Shown here: piece after piece, positions 18,801 through 28,455 of the stretch | How the letters are laid out: each line of letters begins with the position of its first letter | Numbering within the stretch: position 1 is the stretch's first letter | Origin: Isoptericola halotolerans | GTDB lineage: Bacteria; Actinomycetota; Actinomycetes; Actinomycetales; Cellulomonadaceae | Reading direction: 5' to 3' | Length of the DNA stretch: 64,000 bases | Assembly: GCF_013149785.1 (NCBI RefSeq) | Contig: NZ_JABEZU010000002.1 | Location: 1-64,000 of the forward strand | Made by a program: the position numbers and the translations under genes | The notes under the pieces: model-generated | Databases searched by the model: none | Seen by the model: the letters and a program-made list of their open reading frames with translations, nothing else | What the model was told of the DNA's origin: nothing

Positions 18801-19305
18801 GTTCGGTGCCGGGATCGAGGTGACCTCGGCGACGGTGACGGACGCTCCGGACGCTGCTGAGGTCTCACCGTCGTGGACGGGTCTGGGGGCCGAGGGTTCC
18901 GAGTCGACCGTGATCTCCACCGACGTGCCCCTGCGGGCCGGTGGTGGTCACACCTACCGGGTGCAGGTCACCGCGACGCTGGACGAGTCCGCGGCGGACG
19001 CCTCGACCTTCACCTGCCCCGAGCCGGGGTCCGGTGAGCCGGGCGGCTTCGTCAACGTCGCGGGGATCGGTCACAACGACCTGACCGGCACCGCCGAGGC
19101 ATGCGCCACCCCGCCCGGGGACAACCCACCGGGGTCGACCCCGCCGGGTGAGACGGGCAAGGAGGGACCGGACACGATCAACACCCCGATCGGGTCGCTG
19201 CCCCGCACCGGCGCCACGATCGCCGGCATCCTCGCCCTGGCCGTGCTCCTGACCCTCGCAGGGGCCTACGGGGTGCGCGCGGCCCGCCGGAACGCGGCGG
19301 GCTGA
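12877..19305 (+). CDS. Giant LPXTG cell-wall-anchored repeat protein (DUF11-like)
   Basis: A 2142-residue surface protein. The ATG at 12877 is preceded by GAGGGGGAACC; the open frame continues upstream but has no signal there. A long N-region and hydrophobic core (GTALVMVGAGLVGLAAPVAA) form a Sec signal cleaved near AADP. The middle holds beta-sandwich DUF11-type domains (KTVDRAVVQPGEPASFTLTY; VGDTIRYRIVVENTGQGTL), then seven related repeats of about 150 residues. The C terminus has a sorting signal: LPRTG at residues 2108-2112, a hydrophobic helix and the tail RAARRNAAG. A sortase should link it to peptidoglycan. It is likely an adhesin or stalk; no enzymatic motif was seen. Confidence 0.9.
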   Translation: MRMDRPGGDSAGRHEGSAPPSARHRPALRPSVWRRAAGAGTALVMVGAGLVGLAAPVAADPVYEITARWADDTPDTVASGDVVNAEWRVNVNDDAPAPSNDPVDDVNFTLTLDNGFFSELPDACLTEGVDPVSEISEDGRTLVCNIGTQDQGTAYVLQTAIVADGETGSQLEASGEIDGQAVELPPITIENPFLMDIAWQSSVTGVTREASSVDVAFQWTLFLGAGSDPGPDTVSYTLDVAAGSGAAVAVAPDACSAFTEGRASGHPWSGGDHPDEQLTSFVDSCTLTETGTPGSFLLTLSGIDYSRLQVPSLDSVGLALPTDRDAIASGSVTFRVDGTQNDTLALSSTAPTYTSPGGAESTDDPANNTSSKTWTTGAWSSAWQPESTGYPVPSWWSDQFRVAPGAEVQSVTNVSYGQGSYPATDTFSQCAVLDTRYVSYEFAEHRYGWAGDPVDSTMEWYVGGAATLDPDSASYDPNAFRCANDPGGWTTVEPADPSAVKAVRVTYPFSAIQGAQNAPLTVRQTVNDDVAVGQDIWMFGEVARNGTWVNVNRGTTPDDAGGSLLTPDARYPFTANGRDIVRIVGITPAVSKTVDRAVVQPGEPASFTLTYSANGTGPVEETVDGFELVDTLPAGMTYVPGSASPAPVVSTDDEGHEVLTWVLDGVLTNTQVPLTYQAVADSSVDPGQTLTNSVTASAEGATSLAATAQVTVSTAGYTTIGKSADTPFIPNPDGDGVGEGSWTVTLRSFDPLAQDYTDTIDILPFNGDERGTDFAGSYALTGVDAVGGATVYYTTADPATLSDDPADASNGAAGDVAGNTVGWSTTFTTDATAVRVIGPELAPGATQQFTLNVATDGVEGGDVLVNRAQARDGHTELVMRTSAPITVANYYSASLKKYVQDLDGEWRDANTVEDYPSFKVGDTIRYRIVVENTGQGTLTGIEVSDDLQPELGSFTIDELAPGEEEVHEFEIVADESVGDGVVNTACAAADVPEDSQVPPSINCDPAGFEVDGDPTHAKELVSATPIGDGQWEVVYGIEVSNTSTASTSYSLDDTLRFTDQATIVSAEVTGSPDGVTLADPAWDGQDDVLIASDVPLAGNDDDGYAPHEYVLTVIADVPLQLEGAGADPDSTDCPAEGDAEQGFNNTSELTKSNGEVEPDQACARVPSIDVDKTVSAGPTPNGDATWTVTYDVVATNGGAVDGTYEVTDRMTADGDLEVVSGAVVSAPDGVTPNASWTGLGAEGDAQNVIASDVSLPAGESHTYQVEVVVGLVEGTEGQPVITPCSALGEGGPGGLSNTAEIEHNDLTDDASACVGVGVVLVDKTVGAGPTPNGDGTWTVVYDIVAEHVGGDPADYDVTDRLHFGEGIEIVEAGVITAPDGVETNPGWTGLGAEESDPENLVAAEVTMPVGGTHTYQVEVTVQMDEATIDPSVLECPPPGSGEAGGLANSTSLTSNGIVALDDVCPSVPLIIMDKELSEDSPVANGDGTWTITYDVTASNVGQAAGDYDLSDELRYGEGIDVVESAIVSAPAGVTPNTGWTGQGTTGSAENVIVTGQMLDAGASHTFQVEVVASLDLEVVTPETLECPEPGSGEPGGFANTAALVHNGEPQTDDACTEPPLVDVTKSISGAVSPVDGVDGQYDVTYELVVTNRGPGAGDYDLTDSLAWGTGISVVGIQDVTTDVEDSVGINGGFDGIEDTLIVTDQPIAGATGASVVHTYTVTVRYAADLSDVVLPDTDECTSGGDAVDGALVNVADVTWNGIEGSDAECVRSGKPTLDKALVSAEPVGDGQWEVVYDLTVGNVGREATTYDLDDELLFAPVITVDSVSVTGPEGVTLDGGFDGAGQQRIATDVSIAGLDDDGYAPHVYTVTVVADVPLTFDSSDVGADGTGSPACTEPTGSNLVSQGLNNAATLTDENGNQVTDTDCAELPSIDITKSVVGEPGVDDGVWTITYDIVAINDGAARGVYTLTDRLRFGAGIEVTSATVTDAPDAAEVSPSWTGLGAEGSESTVISTDVPLRAGGGHTYRVQVTATLDESAADASTFTCPEPGSGEPGGFVNVAGIGHNDLTGTAEACATPPGDNPPGSTPPGETGKEGPDTINTPIGSLPRTGATIAGILALAVLLTLAGAYGVRAARRNAAG
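15914..19110 (+). repeat. Seven coding repeats of about 450 bp in the wall protein
   Basis: Repeat units start near 15914, 16378, 16829, 17280, 17737, 18199 and 18670 (motifs HAKELV, DVDKTV, LVDKTV, IMDKEL, DVTKSI, TLDKAL, DITKSV). Two kinds are visible. Units 1 and 6 carry DGQWEVVY and a DDDGYAPH motif. Units 2, 3, 4 and 7 carry WTVTYD-like strands, WTGLGAE-like turns and a C-terminal GGxxNxxxxxHN pattern. Unit 5 is intermediate. Each unit ends near a conserved cysteine. The pattern suggests block duplication and possible length variation among strains. Confidence 0.85.
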
Positions 19306-19315
19306 TCGGCCGGTA

Positions 19316-19348
19316 CTGCCCTCCCACCGGCGCGCGGTGGGAGGGCAG
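19316..19348. terminator. Strong bidirectional terminator between convergent genes
   Basis: A perfect 13-bp stem, CTGCCCTCCCACC (19316-19328) with GGTGGGAGGGCAG (19336-19348), and a 7-base loop. It begins 10 bp after the wall-protein stop and faces the PrsW-like gene on the other strand. Confidence 0.9.
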
Positions 19349-19368
19349 CACTGCGTCCGGGGCCGGCC

Positions 19369-20484
19369 TCAGCGTGTGAACGCGTGCCGGGCGTGGTGCA
19401 TGAGCAGCAGCAGCGGGTCGCGGCGCGCCACGAACTCGGTGTCGGGCACCAGGCCGAGGGCTCGACGCCGGTGCAGCATGGCGAGCTCCGTGGCCGCCTG
19501 CTGGTAGTCCGCCAGCGCCCGGGCCGGGCCACGTCCGCGGGTCGATCGGACGTGTGCCCGGGCCTGCTGGCGGCGGTGCAGGGACGACAGCATCCAGACG
19601 TCGGGCGGCGTCACCACGCCGGTCTCCTGGTACTGCGGCAGGTGGGTCCGGATGAGTCCGACGATCCGCTTCCGGTCGCGGTGCAGCACGATGCCCAGGG
19701 CGACGAGCACTCCGACGCCGACGAGGTACGCCACGCCCAGACCGAACAGCCCGAACGCCGACGACGCGTTCCACAGCGAGTGCAGCGCGATCGCGCCGAG
19801 GAGGCCGCCCAGGACCGGCGCGACCCGGCTCCGGCCGGCCGGGCGCAGGGCGGCCGCCGCGACCCCGATCCCGGTCAGGGCCGTGCACAGCGGGTGCAGG
19901 AGCGGCGAGGCGATGCCCCGCACCGTGAAGGTCAGTGCCAGCGTGCCCGGCGGGGCGAAGGTGTAGTAGCTGATGTTCTCCACGACGGCGAAGCCGAGGG
20001 CCACCATCGACCCGTAGATGATCCCGTCGGTGGGGCCGTTGAGCTCGTTGCGGCGGAACCACAGCAGGCCCACCAGCACGGCACCCTTGAGCACCTCCTC
20101 CACCACCGGTGCGGTGATCGCCGCGGTGGCGTACATGCCGAGCTCGGCGCCCAGCATCGGCCCCCACACCAGGTCCAGGCCCGCGGTGTTGAGCAGCATG
20201 GCGATCAGCACCGCGACGCCCGCTCCCCACCCGAACGCGGCGACGAGCGCGTCGGGTGGTTCCGGCTCCAGACGGTCCAGGGCCAGGATGCCGGCGAGCA
20301 GCAGGGGCAGCGGGGCGACCGCGAGGACGACGGCCGCGCCGACGCCCGTCGCGCCGTCGTGCAGCATGATCCTCAGCGCCACGACCAGGCACACCGAGGA
20401 CACGGCGATCGTGATGATCGTGCCCACCGACGGGCGCGCTGTCGGGCGGCCGGCCAGGACCGCCCGCGGATCGAGTGGAGGCAT
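19369..20484 (-). CDS. PrsW family intramembrane metalloprotease
   Basis: A 371-residue polytopic protein. It shows the PrsW motifs in order: APVVEEVLKG (paired glutamates), GFAVVENISYY, and HPLCTALTG with the conserved histidine, all within hydrophobic segments. PrsW-type proteases can cleave anti-sigma factors or other membrane proteins. The ATG at 20484 is chosen because MPPLDPRAVL begins the plausible N terminus; a longer frame upstream would overlap pgi. It lies 11 bp downstream of pgi on the same strand. The C-terminal 90 residues are cytoplasmic and charged. The substrate is unknown. Confidence 0.87.
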   Translation of the reverse strand: MPPLDPRAVLAGRPTARPSVGTIITIAVSSVCLVVALRIMLHDGATGVGAAVVLAVAPLPLLLAGILALDRLEPEPPDALVAAFGWGAGVAVLIAMLLNTAGLDLVWGPMLGAELGMYATAAITAPVVEEVLKGAVLVGLLWFRRNELNGPTDGIIYGSMVALGFAVVENISYYTFAPPGTLALTFTVRGIASPLLHPLCTALTGIGVAAAALRPAGRSRVAPVLGGLLGAIALHSLWNASSAFGLFGLGVAYLVGVGVLVALGIVLHRDRKRIVGLIRTHLPQYQETGVVTPPDVWMLSSLHRRQQARAHVRSTRGRGPARALADYQQAATELAMLHRRRALGLVPDTEFVARRDPLLLLMHHARHAFTR

Positions 20485-20495
20485 GGGGCCGCGGG

Positions 20496-22205
<1,710 letters not shown>

Positions 22206-22264
22206 GGACCCTACGGTAGTGACTGCACGGCTCCTGTGCGTAGCCGTCTCGGTCCTCCGGGGTC

Positions 22265-23104
22265 TCACGGCGTCGCCGATGCTCCGACCACCGAGAGCAG
22301 GCGCAGCTTCTCGGAGCTCTCGCTTCCCGGCTCGGCGGTGTAGACGAGCAGCGAGTGGGCCTGCTCGGGGTCCAGCATGACCTGGCAGCTCAGCTCGACG
22401 AGCCCGACGGTGGGGTGCAGATAGCGCTTGACGTCCCTGGGCCTGACCCCGATCTCGTGCGCCGCCCACAGGTCGCGGAACTCCTCGCTGCGGTCGGTGA
22501 GCAGCCGGGCGAGCTCCGCGGCCCGCGAACCGGGCCCGCGGAGGGTCAGCACGCGCCGCAGCCCCGAGGCGTACATCCGGGAGGTGAAGGCGTGGTCCTC
22601 GGGCGGGACGAGATCACGAGCGACCGGGTCGGTGAACCACCGGTACCCGATACTCCGCGACGGGCCGCTGTACCGGCCGTTGTCGCCGAGGAGCGCGACG
22701 CCGAGCGAGGTCTGGCGCAGCGTCTCGCCCAGCTCCGTGACGATCTCCGCCGGGGTGTCGGTGAGCCGGTCGAAGATCCGCAGCACGCCGGGACTGAGGT
22801 GATCACCGCCGGGACCCGTCGACGGCGGCTCGTGGCCGGCGAGCCGGAAGAGGTGGTCGCGCTCCTCGAGGGTCAGGTGGAGACCCTGGGCGATCGACGC
22901 GATCATCTGGGCCGACGGGTGCGGACCGCGCTGACGTTCGAGCCGGGCGTAGTAGTCGGTCGACATGTGGCACAGGACGGCGACCTCCTCGCGCCGGAGA
23001 CCGCCGGTGCGTCGTCGTCGCCCGCGGGGGAGGCCGACGTCCTCCGGCTGCAGCGCCTCGCGCCGTCGTCGGAGGAACTCCGCCAGGCCCGTCCGGTCGA
23101 TCAT
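22265..23104 (-). CDS. MmyB-like XRE helix-turn-helix regulator
   Basis: A 279-residue regulator. The N-terminal HTH contains [32 protein letters not shown], the typical XRE/MmyB pattern. The C-terminal 180 residues match the MmyB-like ligand-binding region ([41 protein letters not shown]). The ATG at 23104 is chosen over an upstream start because [18 protein letters not shown] is the usual beginning. It is divergent from an SDR gene across 115 bp. This regulator/SDR pairing is common in actinobacteria, so it probably represses its neighbour. Confidence 0.88.
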   Translation of the reverse strand: MIDRTGLAEFLRRRREALQPEDVGLPRGRRRRTGGLRREEVAVLCHMSTDYYARLERQRGPHPSAQMIASIAQGLHLTLEERDHLFRLAGHEPPSTGPGGDHLSPGVLRIFDRLTDTPAEIVTELGETLRQTSLGVALLGDNGRYSGPSRSIGYRWFTDPVARDLVPPEDHAFTSRMYASGLRRVLTLRGPGSRAAELARLLTDRSEEFRDLWAAHEIGVRPRDVKRYLHPTVGLVELSCQVMLDPEQAHSLLVYTAEPGSESSEKLRLLSVVGASATP

Positions 23105-23219
23105 GCAGGCATCCTCTCGCGGAGGTGTCCGCTCAGCCACGGATCGTCAGGCCGTGGATGAGCAGCGTGGCTCGGGGGAGCCTGGTCCTGCCGTCGACCC
23201 GAGCAGAACGGAAGAGCCC

Positions 23220-24158
23220 ATGCCACGCAGCACGCACGACCTGGCCGTCCCCGACCTCACCACCCGTCGCACGGTGGTGACGGGCGCCAGCGACGGTCTG
23301 GGGCTGCGCATCACGACCCGACTGGCTGCCGCCGGTGCCGAGGTGGTCATGCCGGTCCGCAACATGGACAAGGGGGACCGTGCGGCCGCGGCCGTCCGCG
23401 AGCAGCATCCGGGGGCCAGACTGGTCCTGGAAGAGCTCGACCTGTCCTCCTTGGCCTCGATCGAGGCGTTCGGCGACCGGCTGCGTGACGACGGCGCGCC
23501 GATCCATCTGCTCGTCAACAACGCCGGGGTGATGACACCCCCGGAGCGGCGGACCACCACCGACGGGTTCGAGCTGCAGCTCGGCACGAACCACCTCGGG
23601 CACTTCGCCCTCACCGGCCGCCTCCTGCCGCTGCTCCGCGCAGGGCGTGCGAGGGTGACCTCGCAGACCAGCATCGCCGCCCGCCGCGGCTCGATCGGCT
23701 GGGACGACCTCAACGCCGTGCAGGACTACGACGGCATGCGGTCCTACCGGCAGTCGAAGATCGCGTGCGGGCTGTTCGGCCTGGAGCTCGACCGCCGCAG
23801 CAGGGCCGCGGGATGGGGGATCACGAGCAACCTCGCCCATCCCGGGGTCGCGCCGACCAGTCTGCTCGCGGCGCGTCCCGAGGTGGGTCGCGCGGCGGAC
23901 ACCCGGGACGTGCGGATGATCCGGTGGCTCTCGGAGCGCGGGCTCGCCGTCGGGACCGTGGAGAGCGCCGCCCTGCCGGCGCTGATGGCCGCGACGTCCC
24001 CGACGGCGCAGGACGGCGAGCTCTACGGGCCGCAGTGGCCGGGGAACCTCGGCGGCCCCCCGGGGTCCCAGCGGCTGTGGGCTCCGCTGCGTCGGGCCGA
24101 GGACGCGTCGCGTCTGTGGGACGTCTCCCAGGAGCTGACCGGCGTCACGTTCGGGTAG
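23220..24158 (+). CDS. Short-chain dehydrogenase/reductase
   Basis: A 312-residue NAD(P)-dependent oxidoreductase of the classical SDR type. The cofactor motif is TGASDGLG, the stabilising motif NNAGVM, the structural asparagine lies in LGTNHLGHF, and the catalytic YRQSK has the Y-x-x-x-K spacing. GGAAGAGCCC precedes the ATG. It resembles retinol-dehydrogenase-like SDRs; the substrate cannot be inferred. The divergent MmyB-like regulator is the likely controller. Confidence 0.9.
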   Translation: MPRSTHDLAVPDLTTRRTVVTGASDGLGLRITTRLAAAGAEVVMPVRNMDKGDRAAAAVREQHPGARLVLEELDLSSLASIEAFGDRLRDDGAPIHLLVNNAGVMTPPERRTTTDGFELQLGTNHLGHFALTGRLLPLLRAGRARVTSQTSIAARRGSIGWDDLNAVQDYDGMRSYRQSKIACGLFGLELDRRSRAAGWGITSNLAHPGVAPTSLLAARPEVGRAADTRDVRMIRWLSERGLAVGTVESAALPALMAATSPTAQDGELYGPQWPGNLGGPPGSQRLWAPLRRAEDASRLWDVSQELTGVTFG

Positions 24159-24199
24159 GGCACGTCGTCCGCACACGACACCCGTCCTCGTCCTGTGGC

Positions 24200-24218
24200 G
24201 CACCGGTACCACCGGTGC
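24200..24218. repeat. Short perfect inverted repeat between SDR and DUF1269 genes
   Basis: GCACCGGT and ACCGGTGC are separated by ACC. It could be a weak terminator for the SDR gene or an operator for the next gene. No run of T follows, so an operator is as likely as a terminator. Confidence 0.5.
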
Positions 24219-24276
24219 CAGGATCGAAGCGGCCGGGGACGGACCCGGCCACCTCGGACGGAGAGAGGACCCGCTC

Positions 24277-24762
24277 ATGGCCATGTTCACGGTCTGGAAG
24301 TTCGACGACCCCGAGGGTGCGGCCCGGGCTGCCGCGATCGTCAAGGACGCAGCCGCGGAGGGCCTGGTCACGCTGGTCGACCACGCCGTCGTCGAGTGGC
24401 CGGAGGGCGAGAAGCACCCCACCACGCACGGGGTCAACGACGACGCCGCGAAGTCCGGTGGTTGGGGCGCGCTGTGGGGGCTGCTCATCGGTGCCCTGTT
24501 CTTCATCCCCGTCGTGGGAGCGGTGGCCGGTGCGGCCATCGGCGGGCTGAGCCGGGTGCTGTCCGACGTCGGCATCAAGAAGGAGGACCTGGAGAAGATC
24601 AAGGCGGAGGTCGTGCCGGGGACGTCGGGGCTGTTCCTCATCACGGAGCAGGGCGACCCGGACCGGTTCCGGGAGCGTCTGCACGGCATCAAGGCCACCC
24701 TGGTCAGCAGCAACCTCTCCGACGTGGAGACCCGGGACCTCAAGGAGATGTTCGGAGGCTGA
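24277..24762 (+). CDS. DUF1269 family membrane-associated protein
   Basis: A 161-residue protein. The N-terminal half is a small ferredoxin-like fold (MAMFTVWKFDDPEGAARAAAIV). The centre has a glycine-rich hydrophobic hairpin (GALWGLLIGALFFIPVVGAV, AGAAIGGL). The C terminus contains DVGIKKEDLEKIKAEVVPGT and SGLFLI. This is the DUF1269 pattern, found widely but without known function. A ribosome site (GGAGAGAGGA) lies upstream. It stands between an SDR and a kinase-like gene with no obvious link. Confidence 0.85.
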   Translation: MAMFTVWKFDDPEGAARAAAIVKDAAAEGLVTLVDHAVVEWPEGEKHPTTHGVNDDAAKSGGWGALWGLLIGALFFIPVVGAVAGAAIGGLSRVLSDVGIKKEDLEKIKAEVVPGTSGLFLITEQGDPDRFRERLHGIKATLVSSNLSDVETRDLKEMFGG

Positions 24763-24838
24763 GCCGATGCTCCGCGACCTCGTCACGCTGTCGGGCCGAT
24801 CTCGCGCGCCGAGGGCCGATCGTGGCGAGGATGGGGTG

Positions 24839-26071
24839 ATGGGAACCAGCAACCTCGAGCTCCTCACCGGTGACGACGCGACCGAGCTGCTCGCCACGGC
24901 CGTCTCGACCGCCGGTGGGGAGCTCGTGGACTGGGCGGTACGCCAGGTCGACCATCGTCCGGGACGCTCCACCACCGTCGCCTACAAGGCCCGGGTGCGT
25001 TGGGCGGTCCAGGGGGCGGCCGGGACGCACGGCGCGGGGTCCCAGGTGCGCACGGAGACCCTCGGGGCGTCCCTGGGCCGGCCGGGAGACCAGCAGGTGC
25101 CCGGTGTGCTGACGCTGGACGACGGCGAGCACGAGGTCGCCGTGTGGCGGTTCCCGGGCGACCCGGGCCTGCCCGCGCTGGCCACCGCCTACGACGCGGA
25201 CGCGGTGAGCACCCTGCTGGGGGACCTCGGTGTCCCGGAGGTGGCCCGGGGACCGGTGACCCTGCGGGTGCGCGCCTACCGTCCGACCCGGCGGGCCGTC
25301 ATCGAGGCCAGCACGCCGGGCGCCCGGGTGTTCCTCAAGGTGGTCCGCCCGGAGAAGGGCGACGAGCTCTACACACGGCACGCGCTGCTCGCCGGCGCGG
25401 GCCTCCCGGTGCCGAAGCCGCTGGGTCGGAACGCGGACGGTCTGCTGGTCATCGCCCCGCTGACCGGCGAGTCGATGCGTCACGCGGTGCGCGACGACGG
25501 CCCTCTGCCGCCGCCCGGCGACGTCGTGGACCTCCTCGAGCGGCTGCCCGACGGCGTGATGCAGCTCCCGTACCGTGCGTCGTGGAGCGAGAACGCGGCC
25601 CACTACGCCTCGGTCATCGGCGCGGCCCTCCCGGCCGAGGCAGACCGCGCGGCGCAGCTCGCCGCCGTCGTCGCCGGGCGGATCGCCGGGCAGGGACCGG
25701 CGGAGCCGACGCACGGCGACCTGTACGAGTCGCAGGTCATGCTCGGTGACGACGGTCGGATCACGGGGCTCCTCGACGTGGACTCGGCAGGTCCGGGGCG
25801 CCGGGCGGACGACCTGGCGTGCCTGGTCGCGCACGTCGAGACGCTGTCCCTGCTGCGAGGCTGGGACACCGAGCGGCTGCACGACCTGGCGATGCGCTAC
25901 GCGAACGGGTTCGCCGGGGTGGTCGACCCGGCCGAGCTCTTCACCCGGACAGCCGGGGTGCTGCTGTCCCTGGCCACCGGCCCGCACCGGGTCCAGGAGG
26001 CCGACTGGCCGGGGCAGACCTCGCGCCGCCTCGACACCGTGGAGAGCTGGCTCAGCGCGCGGCCCGCGTGA
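24839..26071 (+). CDS. Aminoglycoside-phosphotransferase-like (APH) kinase family protein
   Basis: A 410-residue protein of the APH/choline-kinase fold. An N-lobe ATP-site lysine is likely in VFLKVVRPEKGDELYTRH. The catalytic loop is HGDLYESQV, with Q where many family members have N, and the metal-binding segment is LLDVDSAG. The ATG at 24839 is preferred to an earlier in-frame start because GCGAGGATGGGGTG places a ribosome site before it. The substrate is unknown; many such proteins in actinobacteria are not resistance enzymes. The last 20 bp overlap the end of the convergent GNAT gene. Confidence 0.8.
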   Translation: MGTSNLELLTGDDATELLATAVSTAGGELVDWAVRQVDHRPGRSTTVAYKARVRWAVQGAAGTHGAGSQVRTETLGASLGRPGDQQVPGVLTLDDGEHEVAVWRFPGDPGLPALATAYDADAVSTLLGDLGVPEVARGPVTLRVRAYRPTRRAVIEASTPGARVFLKVVRPEKGDELYTRHALLAGAGLPVPKPLGRNADGLLVIAPLTGESMRHAVRDDGPLPPPGDVVDLLERLPDGVMQLPYRASWSENAAHYASVIGAALPAEADRAAQLAAVVAGRIAGQGPAEPTHGDLYESQVMLGDDGRITGLLDVDSAGPGRRADDLACLVAHVETLSLLRGWDTERLHDLAMRYANGFAGVVDPAELFTRTAGVLLSLATGPHRVQEADWPGQTSRRLDTVESWLSARPA

Positions 26072-27161
26072 CGCGGAGCGTCGCCGCACCGCCCTCGGGG
26101 CGGAAGCCGAGGGCGACGTTGATCGCGAGCATGTGGTCGTTCTCCTCGGCGTTCCAGGTGTGGACCCGGCGGGTCTGCGGGCGGGAACGGGCCAGGGCCT
26201 GGAGGTTGACGGCCTTGACGAGCAGGCCGAGGCGGTGGCCGCGGTGGTGCCGCAGCACGATCGTGTCCTCCTGGTCGGCGGACGGACCGGGGCCGGCACG
26301 GTGGGCGAGCATCGTCATGGCGACGAGCTCACCGGTGCCGACGTGCTCGGCGGCCGTGACGAGGATCTCCTGGCGGCCCTGGTGGAAGCGGGCGACGAGG
26401 TCGCCGACCCGGTCGGCGTCCCAGACCTCCTCGGCCCAGTCCATCTCACCGCTGGGTACGTCGGTGGACATGCGCGTCTCCAGGACCGCGAACCCCTCGG
26501 CCCACCGGTCGGGGATCTCGTCGTGCCAGGTGTGCAGCCGGTAGTCGCGGGAGCGGGCCCGGGCGGCGGTGACGTGGCCCTCCAGGACGACGGGGTCGAG
26601 GGGGACGGTGAGCACCGACCGTCGTTCGACCTGTTCCAGCCGGTAGCCCCGGCCCCGGGCGAAGGTGATCCCGGGGTGGTCCGCCGGTGCCCGTCCCGTC
26701 CCGGTGGGCGGCACCAGCGTGGCCTGGTGCGGTGCGGGCTCGGGGTACATGACCTCGGTGACCAGCACGGGTCGGCCGTCGGCGGCGGCCTCCGCCTCGA
26801 TCCGGTCGGCGAGGGCGGTGCCGAGGCCCTGGCGTCGGTGGTCCGGGTGCACGACGACATCGAGGTCGGCCCAGTCGGGGTTGTCGCGCAGGTCCCCGCG
26901 GAGCGTCGCGGCGCCGATGACGTGGCGGCCGTCGTCGTCGGGGGACACGGCGACCAGGCGGACGGTGCGTTCGTGCTCCTGGTGGTGGAGGTCGGCGAGG
27001 ACGGCGGCGGCGGTCGGTGCGGTGTCCGCGTCGCCGAGGTCGGCGCGCTGCGCCGCGGCCTCGAGCGCGGCGATGCCGTGGTGGGCCCAGGCCTCCGGCG
27101 CCTCGAGAGTGTCGGGGCAGGGGACGCCGAGGATGCGCCACGCCGTCGTGCCGGTGCTCAT
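26052..27161 (-). CDS. GNAT family N-acetyltransferase, two-domain
   Basis: A 369-residue protein with two GNAT-like halves. The first carries the acetyl-CoA loop in DVVVHPDHRRQGLGTALAD. The second carries a related HHRGHRLGLLVKAVNL and NAEENDHMLAINVALGF, typical of tandem-GNAT proteins of the mycothiol-synthase-like group. The acceptor is unknown; it is not clearly MshD. The gene ends inside the convergent kinase gene (20 bp overlap) and lies just downstream of the LacI gene on the same strand. Confidence 0.85.
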   Translation of the reverse strand: MSTGTTAWRILGVPCPDTLEAPEAWAHHGIAALEAAAQRADLGDADTAPTAAAVLADLHHQEHERTVRLVAVSPDDDGRHVIGAATLRGDLRDNPDWADLDVVVHPDHRRQGLGTALADRIEAEAAADGRPVLVTEVMYPEPAPHQATLVPPTGTGRAPADHPGITFARGRGYRLEQVERRSVLTVPLDPVVLEGHVTAARARSRDYRLHTWHDEIPDRWAEGFAVLETRMSTDVPSGEMDWAEEVWDADRVGDLVARFHQGRQEILVTAAEHVGTGELVAMTMLAHRAGPGPSADQEDTIVLRHHRGHRLGLLVKAVNLQALARSRPQTRRVHTWNAEENDHMLAINVALGFRPEGGAATLRVTRAAR

Positions 27162-27165
27162 GAGC

Positions 27166-28263
27166 TCAGCGTGCGCCGTCTGCTCCGCGGTCGCGAACGT
27201 TCTTCTCCGAGGGAGCGGGCCCGGTGCTCCCTCGGACCACGAGGGACGTGGGCAGGCGCAGGTGCTGCTCGCGAGCCGATCCCTCCAGGAGGTCGAGCAC
27301 CATCCGCAGCGCCTCGGCGCCCATCTCGTGCAGGGGCTGCGCCACGGTGGTCAGCGCGGGCGTGGTCGTCAGCGACTCGGGCACGTTGTCGAAGCCGACC
27401 ACGGACAGGTCCTCGGGCACGCGCAGGCCGAGGTCCTGGGCGACCTCGACGACGTGGATGGCGGACTGGTCGTTCGCAGCGAAGACCGCCGTGGGCCGCT
27501 CTCCCCGGCTCGGCGCGAGCAGCTCACGGGCCGGGGTGTCGGCGGTGTTGGGCCGGTAGCCGCCGACCCGGATCAGGGATTGGTCGACCGTGATGCCGGC
27601 GGCCTCGAGGGCCTGGCGGTAGCCGAGCTCGCGCAGCCTGGCGGACTCGAGGTCGGGGCGTCCACCCAGGTGGGCGATGCGGCGGTGGCCGAGCCCGAGG
27701 AGGTGCTCGACCGCTTCACGGGACCCCGTGGTGTTGTCGGAGTCGACCGTGTGGGTGCCCTCGGGCCCGGTGTGCGGGTCGATGGCGACCACCGGGATGC
27801 CGTTCGCCTCCGACAGCACCATGGTCGGGGTGACGACGATCGCGGCGTCGATCAGGGTGCCGGCGAGCCGTGACAGGGAGCGACGCTCCCAGCCGGTGAT
27901 GGCACCGCCGTCGGTGCCCCCGGAGTAGGCGAGGAGCTCGTAGCCGGTGCCGTCGACGGCCGACGAGATGCCCTTGAGCAGCTCGGTGGAGTAGGGCTCG
28001 AACTCGGCGACCAGGACGCCGACCACGTTGGTGGACTGCCGGCGCAGGCTCCGCGCGACCAGGGAGGACTCGTAGCCGAGATCCGCGACGACGCCGAGCA
28101 CGCGCTCGGCGGTGGCGGGTGCGACGCCGTAGCGGTTGTTGACGACCTTGGAGACCGTGGCGACGGAGACGCCGGCGACGCGCGCGACGTCGGAGATCGT
28201 CACGCGGCCCACGATGGGTCCGACGGGGGTTCCAGCGCGAGGCTGTTCGGCGGCGGTGCTCAC
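27166..28263 (-). CDS. LacI-family transcriptional repressor
   Basis: A 365-residue regulator. The HTH is VTISDVARVAGVSVATVSKV with hinge helix VARSLRRQSTN, followed by a periplasmic-binding-protein-like sugar domain ending in VVGFDNVPESLTTTPALTTV. The GTG at 28263 is chosen; a GTG about 15 codons later (VGPIVGRV) is also possible. It is divergent from an ABC sugar importer/GH3 operon, and two LacI-type operators lie in the 192-bp gap. By analogy it represses that operon until the matching oligosaccharide is present. Confidence 0.92.
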   Translation of the reverse strand: MSTAAEQPRAGTPVGPIVGRVTISDVARVAGVSVATVSKVVNNRYGVAPATAERVLGVVADLGYESSLVARSLRRQSTNVVGVLVAEFEPYSTELLKGISSAVDGTGYELLAYSGGTDGGAITGWERRSLSRLAGTLIDAAIVVTPTMVLSEANGIPVVAIDPHTGPEGTHTVDSDNTTGSREAVEHLLGLGHRRIAHLGGRPDLESARLRELGYRQALEAAGITVDQSLIRVGGYRPNTADTPARELLAPSRGERPTAVFAANDQSAIHVVEVAQDLGLRVPEDLSVVGFDNVPESLTTTPALTTVAQPLHEMGAEALRMVLDLLEGSAREQHLRLPTSLVVRGSTGPAPSEKNVRDRGADGAR

Positions 28264-28313
28264 AGGACGACAGTATCCGGCAACACCGGATCGCGACGAA
28301 CGGGGGCGGGATG

Positions 28314-28343
28314 TATCGAAACCGTTATCGAAAACGATTGACG
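28314..28343. promoter_or_regulatory. Overlapping LacI-type operators and -35 box
   Basis: Two overlapping symmetric sites are visible: TCGAAACCGTTATCGA (28316-28331) and ATCGAAAACGAT (28327-28338). Both have the CG-containing half sites of LacI-family operators. TTGACG at 28338-28343 is a good -35 box for the rightward operon, so bound repressor would cover the promoter. The -10 box is not clear. Confidence 0.72.
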
Positions 28344-28455
28344 GATCCCGCCGGCGGCTGCGAGGGTAGGTCTCGGACGGGCAGCGGAGCACCGCTCGGC
28401 CGCCCGGAGAGCACCACCGAAGTACCACTGTCGACGACGACCAAGGGGTTCCACG

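Noticed and set aside
24839-26071. Antibiotic-resistance kinase
   Set aside because: Only the general APH fold is visible; the catalytic loop HGDLYESQV and context do not point to a resistance enzyme.
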